The notes under the pieces are model-generated. The model had not been told where the DNA came from. It was given only the letters and a program-made list of their open reading frames with translations, and ran no database searches. The position numbers and the translations under genes were made by a program. Below, piece after piece: positions 58,791-64,000 of a stretch of 64,000 nt of DNA; position 1 is the first letter of the stretch, and every line of letters begins with the position of its first letter. Source of the DNA: Cheiracanthium punctorium (lineage: Eukaryota; Arthropoda; Arachnida; Araneae; Cheiracanthiidae); NCBI GenBank assembly GCA_038373885.1, contig JAWZYV010011619.1, positions 1,488,001 through 1,552,000 on the forward strand, written 5' to 3'.

Positions 58791-60292
58791 TATACATATA
58801 TTTTACGAAGAAAATAAATAACATATTTAAATTCGGTATAAAAGTCTGTTTCTATTTTCATACATATCAAAAATTATCAGAACACGTTAAGATCAAAACA
58901 TTTATACAATAGTTACCATATTTCATACCACATTTAATTTTTATAAAATCAGGTTTTAAATATATATTTATTTTTTAAGGCTGTCTGCCACTTCTTCGAA
59001 ATTTATCTTTACATATCGGTAATCAATGAGTGCATTTTAATTTTAATGGCATTTGACGCTTACAAGTTGAGAAAATTTTCTCTTAAACACCCCAAGAAAC
59101 AAAATTATGTTATTGATTACACAGTTCGTGAGAATTGAAGTGTTAAACTTCCTTGGGACAAGACAAACTAAATTAAAATTTGATTTTTTTATTCTGTGCC
59201 TTTAACTTATTTTCTTTGAATGACTTTCCCTAACATTACTAAATATATATTTCTCCCGTTTTGTTCAAAACTTTCTTCAGCTAATTACATTCCGAATTTT
59301 AGAGGTGAGTATGCAAATTTCAGATGTGTTTGGTGACATAAGGAAATTAGTTAACAGTAAAATAAAGCGTGTATGTTATTTTTTCCGTTTGGATTAAGAA
59401 TACATAAAAAAAATATTTTTCAATTTTGTAAAATCAGTTGGCTTGACACACACACAAAAAAAAAAGTTCTAAGAATTCTTACAAAAAATGTCTATAATAT
59501 GAAAAATAAATACTGATGAATAATTTAATTAGATTACTATTACAATATTTTATGTGTCACATATTTTTCTTATTATTATCCTTCAGTGGAAAATTATTAT
59601 TTTTGTAGATCATTACTTCCGAAATATCATCAATTGTAAATTGCGGTAAATGATTTTTGCTGTCTTAAGTGATTAGATTTAAAGGTTTCAACCTGATATC
59701 ACACATAAGTTTCATTTTTTAAAAGAATAAATTTCAATTCTAGTTTTTCATATTAAATAGTAAATTTTATACCAGAGATCTTTGAATCTTAAGCAATACT
59801 AAAAAAAAAGCGTTTTCTGTTATTTTTATTTTTTACTTTTTTATGATATATGAAAGCATTCTGCAGAAACGTAGATTGTTTTTCTTCTTGTCATGAGAAT
59901 AGACTTTCCACACATATACATGTGTATGTGATAATAACTCGTGAGTGTAGTCGTGTTCGAGTTACTTAAAAGGTAGAGGCTGTCTTACTAAAACAATGAA
60001 TCTTTATTATCTTTCAATAGTACAGCTATGTGTTTACAAAGAACAGCATTACCATCGGCAAATTTGTACGAGCACGAAAAGCTTAAAATGTCTTGAAAGA
60101 ACTAAAAGATTTTTCTTTCGGAGAGCTTTCAGTTATATGGCTCAGTTCCTGTAATTTACAGTTGGAGGTCGTAGCTCTGTCCTTTAGATTTTATTAGATT
60201 AGACCTTGATTGATAGTTTTACCTGTATATTGACTAAACACAATCTATGTGACATCAAAAAATGTTCTGTTGAGGAATTCGTCAATTGTTGT
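58791..60292. other. AT-rich stretch without recognisable features
   Basis: No gene, RNA gene or TIR pair recognised. Confidence 0.6.
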
Positions 60293-60449
60293 TAGGGATG
60301 GATGCGAGACGAGAAGAGACAGGGATTTAGATCTTTTTTGCAAGACGAGACGAGAAAAAGATTTACAGCTTCTATGTGAGTCGAAACAGAGTTATGGAAC
60401 TGTTATGCGAAACAATGCAGACCGATTTCCCGTCTCGTGCCCATCCGTA
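60293..60449. mobile_element. hAT-type MITE, 157 bp
   Basis: The ends are TAGGGATGGATGCGAGACGA and, inverted, TACGGATGGGCACGAGACGG. The flanking 8-mers ATTGTTGT (60285-60292) and ATTGTCTG (60450-60457) agree at 6/8, consistent with a hAT target duplication. No protein. The 87-codon frame across it is not a gene. Confidence 0.72.
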
Positions 60450-60627
60450 ATTGTCTGTCCATCAACAAGCACCCCAAGAATTTGCACAACTCAAAATGTC
60501 ATTTTAGAATAGAATTTTAAAATAGATTTTTTTAAACTCAAAGTAAGATGATATATTCAACCAACTCGTCTAGAATTCTATTATTTCTAAATTTATTTTA
60601 TTTATTATGAAAGGCTTTGCTACATTT

Positions 60628-60628
<1 letters not shown>

Positions 60629-60687
<59 letters not shown>
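60629..60687. repeat. (CA)n(TA)n microsatellite
   Basis: About 15 CA units followed by about 13 TA units, ending directly at the Helitron A2 5' terminus. Confidence 0.92.
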
Positions 60688-60688
<1 letters not shown>

Positions 60689-60757
60689 CTTATAAATAAA
60701 AATGAAATTCTGTTTGTTTGTTTGTTTGTTTGTTTGTTTGTTTGCTTGTGGATTTGA

Positions 60758-61241
60758 TTCGTATACAAATCCACAAAAATGGACCTATCGGCCTGAAATT
60801 TAGCACAGATATGTAAAATAATATAGAATAAATCATAGTCCACTTTAAAACTTTGAAAGTCCACCCGTTCCCGGAATTTAAGAGATTTTTTATGCTCTTC
60901 ACGCAAAAATCTTTCCGTAATTGTAACCCCTGTAGTGATAAAAGTGTGAAATAAGGATCGTGTTTGCCATGTGTGGCGATTTTGCCGAATAAAATGTCGT
61001 TCGTATACAAATCCACAAAAATGAACCTATCGGCCTGAAATTTAGCACACATATGTAAAATAATATAGAATAAATCGTAGTCCACTTTAAAACTTTGAAA
61101 GTCCACCCGTTCCCGGAATTTAAGAGACTTTTTATGCTCATCACGCAAAAAGCTTTCCGTAATTGTAACCCCTGTAGTGAAAAAAGTGTGAAATAAGGAT
61201 CGTGGTTGCCATGTGTGGCGATTTTGCCGAATAAAATGTTT
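60758..61241 (+). repeat. 242-bp tandem duplication inside Helitron A2
   Basis: Units 60758-60999 and 61000-61241 each run from 'ttcgtatacaaatccacaaa' to 'gccgaataaaatg'. A1a and A1b have this segment once. The few differences between the units imply the duplication is fairly young. Confidence 0.92.
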
Positions 61242-62058
61242 TAAATTCTCAAAGTAAATATAAAAGAATAATAATGATTTTTTTTTGTTAGTTTATATTC
61301 GTAAGGTTATTTTTTTTTAAATTATAATATCGTGTGCATGGGAAATCAGAGCAGGAATGTAATGCTTTATACGCAAAACAATAAGAATTGAAGATTTCCA
61401 AGGCTAATGTGTAAATTTTTTTAGTTTGGCGAAAAAATAAAATGGCTGAAATATGGATTTTGAGTAAGTGAGTTCTAGCGGTATGCACAGTTTTCGGCTT
61501 GGCGCAATTTATTGAGAGCTTAAGGAAATAGATTTTTGAAAACAAGTGCAAAGGTTTTATTAGAATACAGCGTTAAATTTTAGTGATCCGTGAAGAAATA
61601 ATGCAGTTATTAAGGGATTTCAAGCGATCTAACTTCAGAATTCTCGCCAATTGAGTACATTGATTTAAGTTGGGGGAATTCCGCCAAATTTCAGAAAATT
61701 GAAATCTTCTCATTTAGTACATCGGAGTAACGATAAATAAAACACATTATAGTTGATAATTTAAAAAAAATCGGCTGTATTAAGGGATTCCAATTTTCAA
61801 ATAAATGCGTACTACTCTTTGGCGGTCGAACCATTTCCCATATTGATTGCTGCTAAGTCAATGCTTCGAATGATTCCCTGAAAAAACTCTTGCAAAATAG
61901 CGTATGTTGGCACTTTGGCGAGGCTTATATTTGAAACTGGATTTTATTTGAGACTGGTATATGTAATAACACTGGTTATAGATAAAAATGAATGTTGGTA
62001 TGTGTTTATGAGGTTGAAAAACTCCAGCACCGTTGAGCACCGATGCACCATGAAATTT

Positions 62059-62321
62059 GATAAAGTAATTAAAAAACTTTGTAAAAAACACACATAAGAA
62101 GTAAAAGGAAAGAGGATACGCGTTTCTTTCAAAAATTGTTTTGAACTTCTTCAGTCCAAGCCCTTCGACGTAAAGAACACAGGGAACTCAGAGTTCCCTG
62201 TGTTCTTTACGTCGAAGGGCATGGACTGAAGAAGTTCAAAACAATTTTTGAACGAAACGCGTATCCTCTTTCCTTTTACTTCTTATGTGTGTTTTTTACA
62301 AAGTTTTTTAATTACTTTATC
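62059..62321. repeat. Near-perfect 263-bp palindrome (foldback insert) in Helitron A2
   Basis: Arms 62059-62189 and 62191-62321 are 131 bp each around a single central A (62190), with two mismatches by my reading. The insert interrupts the family-A block 'catgaaatttggttcacc': CATGAAATTTG appears on both sides (about 62049-62059 and 62353-62363), so it looks like an insertion with an ~11-bp duplication. It also includes a unique right-hand tail (62322-62352). Confidence 0.93.
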
Positions 62322-62564
62322 GTTTAACACCAGTATTTTGAGTGTTTTTTCACATGAAATTTGGTTCACCTAAGTCTTTTATGACGGAGAAGGTTTTTTA
62401 TGTTATCCGTTGTCCTTAACTTGCCACTTGGTGCCGCAGCACAACGTTGAATTCTATTCCGTTTAGCCCTTTGCTATGCGAATATCGTCCAACCGATTTC
62501 GATGAAATTTGGCACACGCGAATATTAGAACACGGAGAATATTTTTCACTATCCATTTTGCTGT

Positions 62565-63155
62565 AACTTGCTGCTAAATGGCGCTGCAAAGCATCAACTT
62601 TTATACCGTTCGACCGTTCGGCATAAAATTTTTTATACTTACACATTTGAGCACGAAGAATATATTCTAACTGCGTTCCTTTTGATGTTACTCACCACTA
62701 GATGACACTGCAATGCATTATTATTTTAACTCGCCACTAGATGACGCTGCAGCAGGCCAAATTCTTGACCATTCCAACGGTCGCTATGAAAATCAGTATA
62801 CATAGCTATTTTAACAATGAGAATATTTTGGCGCTATCCATTTTGCTATAATTTGCCACTTGACGGCGCTGTAGCAAATCATTACTTTATTGAACCACTA
62901 GATGGCCCTGCAGTGTATCACTTCTTGACTGTGGAAATGATCGCTATGAAAATAGGTATACATAGAAATTTGAACACGGGGAAGAGTTTGGCGCTATCCA
63001 TTTTCCTATAACTTGCCACTAGATGTCGCGTCAACACATGAACTTCAGGACTGTTCAGCCGATCGTCATGAAAATTCGTATGCATCGATATCTGAATGCG
63101 AAGAATACTTTCGCCGTATCCGTTTTGCTAAAACTCGCCACTAGATTGCGCTACG
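62565..63155 (+). repeat. Periodic CTCF-like motif array in Helitron A2
   Basis: Motifs near CCACTAGATGGCGCTGC start at about 62570, 62695, 62734, 62856, 62895, 63016 and 63138. Spacings are about 121-125 and 39 bp. Examples are CCACTAGATGACGCTGC (62734) and CCACTAGATGGCCCTGC (62895), each one change from CCASYAGRKGGCRS. Same layout as in A1b. Confidence 0.7.
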
Positions 63156-63339
63156 CCGCATGGCCTTCTGCACCGTACAAACGATTGCCTTGCAATTCGG
63201 TATGCATGATTATTGGACACAATATACCGCGATATCCACTTTGCTATATCTGTTTATTACAATGAATAGTAATCACCACAAATCGTAAAATCAAAAAGTC
63301 CATTCATTCCCGTGCTAAGAACGGGTACTTAAGCTAGTA

Positions 63340-64000
63340 TCTATATAAATAAAATTAGACTTTTGTCTGTACATTTCTTGGAATTCAAAAATTTTGCGAT
63401 TTCTATCCGTTTCAAGCACCCTGGAATTCGATGCGACCCTCAAAAAAAAGTTTGTCTGTCTGTGATTCTGTCATTCTGCCATTCTGTCATTCTGTCCGTG
63501 ACGCTTTTTTTGTTTAAGCATCACGTAAAAACTACTGAAGCGAATGATATGAAATTGGGTGTCATGATAGGTGGTCACTCAACTTAAAACATAGGCGTCC
63601 AATTTTTAAAAAATCCTGATTGGATTTTGAGATTTTGCGAAAATCCTTTCAAACTGCGTAAATTTGTGTTCAAGCATCACGTTAAAACGACTGAAGCGAA
63701 TGATACGAAATTGGGTGTCATGATAGGTAGTCACTCAACTTAAAACATACGCGTCGAATTTTTAAAAAAATCTTGATTGGATTTTGAGATTTTGCGAAAA
63801 TCCTTTCAAACTGCGTAAATTTGTGTTCAAGCATCACGTAAAAACGACTAAAGCGAATGATATAAAATTGAGTGACATGATAGGTGGTCACTCAACTTAA
63901 AACATAGGTGTCGAATTTTTAAAAAAAATCTTGATTAGATTTTCAGATTTTGCGAAAATCATTTCAAACTGCGTAAATTTGTGTTCAAGCATCACGTAAA
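63340..64000 (+). mobile_element. Helitron family B, 5' part (copy B2), runs off the window
   Basis: Starts at A|TCTATATAAATAAAATTAG only two bases after the CTAG end of A2. It matches B1 throughout: the 'cttttgtctgtacatttctt' block, the 8-bp minisatellite (63464-63495) and the ~156-bp array. Its 3' end lies beyond the window. Confidence 0.85.
63516..64000 (+). repeat. ~156-bp tandem array in Helitron B2, partial
   Basis: Anchor 'aagcatcacg' at 63516, 63672, 63829 and 63987 (intervals 156, 157, 158). Homologous to 8093-9336 but only the main subtype of unit is seen before the window ends. Confidence 0.9.

Larger units (their letters stand above)
60688..63337 (+). mobile_element. Full-length non-autonomous Helitron, family A (copy A2)
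   Basis: 5' end A|TCTTATAAATAAAAATG at the edge of a TA microsatellite. 3' hairpin CCCGT (63309-63313) and ACGGG (63321-63325), then TACTTAAG and CTAG (63334-63337) followed by T. It is colinear with A1b (5148-7199). It is longer because of a 242-bp internal tandem duplication and a palindromic insertion of about 290 bp; subtracting both leaves about 2.1 kb, close to A1b. Non-coding; the 152-codon minus-strand frame arises from the duplicated repeat. Confidence 0.85.

Noticed and set aside
60249..60512. 87-codon plus-strand frame rich in Arg/Asp/Glu
   Set aside because: It runs across a hAT MITE including both TIRs; the charged peptide comes from GACGAGA-type TIR sequence.
60690..61148. 152-codon minus-strand open frame with internally repeated peptide
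   Set aside because: It lies over the Helitron A2 tandem duplication; the repeated peptide is the repeat read twice. Similar frames appear over the other family-A copies (3164-3445) and none has protein motifs.

Overview
The window reads as AT-rich, intergenic or deep-intronic DNA of an arthropod. An arachnid, most likely a spider, is my best guess. That guess rests on the mix of Helitrons, Tc1/mariner, hAT, pogo and piggyBac-like elements, a LINE tail ending in a GAA-type repeat, and tRNA-derived SINEs in a host rich in TA, CA and TTTG microsatellites. No intact host protein-coding gene can be supported. Almost every recognisable reading frame is a decayed transposase, Rep/helicase or reverse-transcriptase fragment.

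Layout. 1-3213 is featureless. 3214-9550 is a Helitron cluster: two truncated 5' halves, a full ~2.05 kb non-autonomous copy (family A), a small mariner-like MITE, and a second full Helitron (family B) carrying a ~156-bp tandem array. 11310-12842 is a nearly complete Tc1-like transposon with a broken transposase, inserted in a TA microsatellite. 13874-17011 is a decayed pogo/Tigger-like element with a long-TIR MITE inside it. 17231-20119 contains a ~380-bp direct duplication and a Tc1 N-terminal remnant. 20938-22221 holds a 105-bp-arm inverted repeat and a Tc1 pseudogene split by a hAT MITE. 24448-24810 is a small tandem/foldback repeat.

28792-30056 and 31278-32080 are mariner-like remnants with long TIRs, and 33000-33176 is a third transposase shard. 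33929-34203 is a microsatellite bracketed by perfect inverted arms. 35689-36125 is a MITE, 36241-36660 a 173-bp tandem repeat, and 39976-40251 a piggyBac-type MITE. 43424-44250 is the N-terminal part of a Helitron Rep/helicase, heavily mutated. 45420-45718 is an unassigned open frame with unusually high GC. 48191-48223 is a textbook arthropod TATA+Inr core promoter, with a polyadenylation signal 340 bp downstream of its inferred start. 49955-51217 is a recent local duplication bracketing a tRNA-derived SINE. 56169-56425 is a second, full-length SINE with target-site duplication. 56748-57040 is the C-terminal tail of a non-LTR retrotransposon ORF2. 60293-60449 is a hAT MITE. 60688-64000 repeats the A-then-B Helitron arrangement of the left end.

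How the parts relate: the A and B Helitrons carry no protein and would need a Rep/helicase supplied in trans; the fossil at 43.4-44.2 kb shows that the lineage once carried one. The main leads are the repeated A-B pairing, the periodic CTCF-like motif in family A, the ~156-bp array in family B, the near-perfect 263-bp palindrome inside the right-hand A copy, and the isolated core promoter. All functions are inferred by eye from motifs; no database search was possible.
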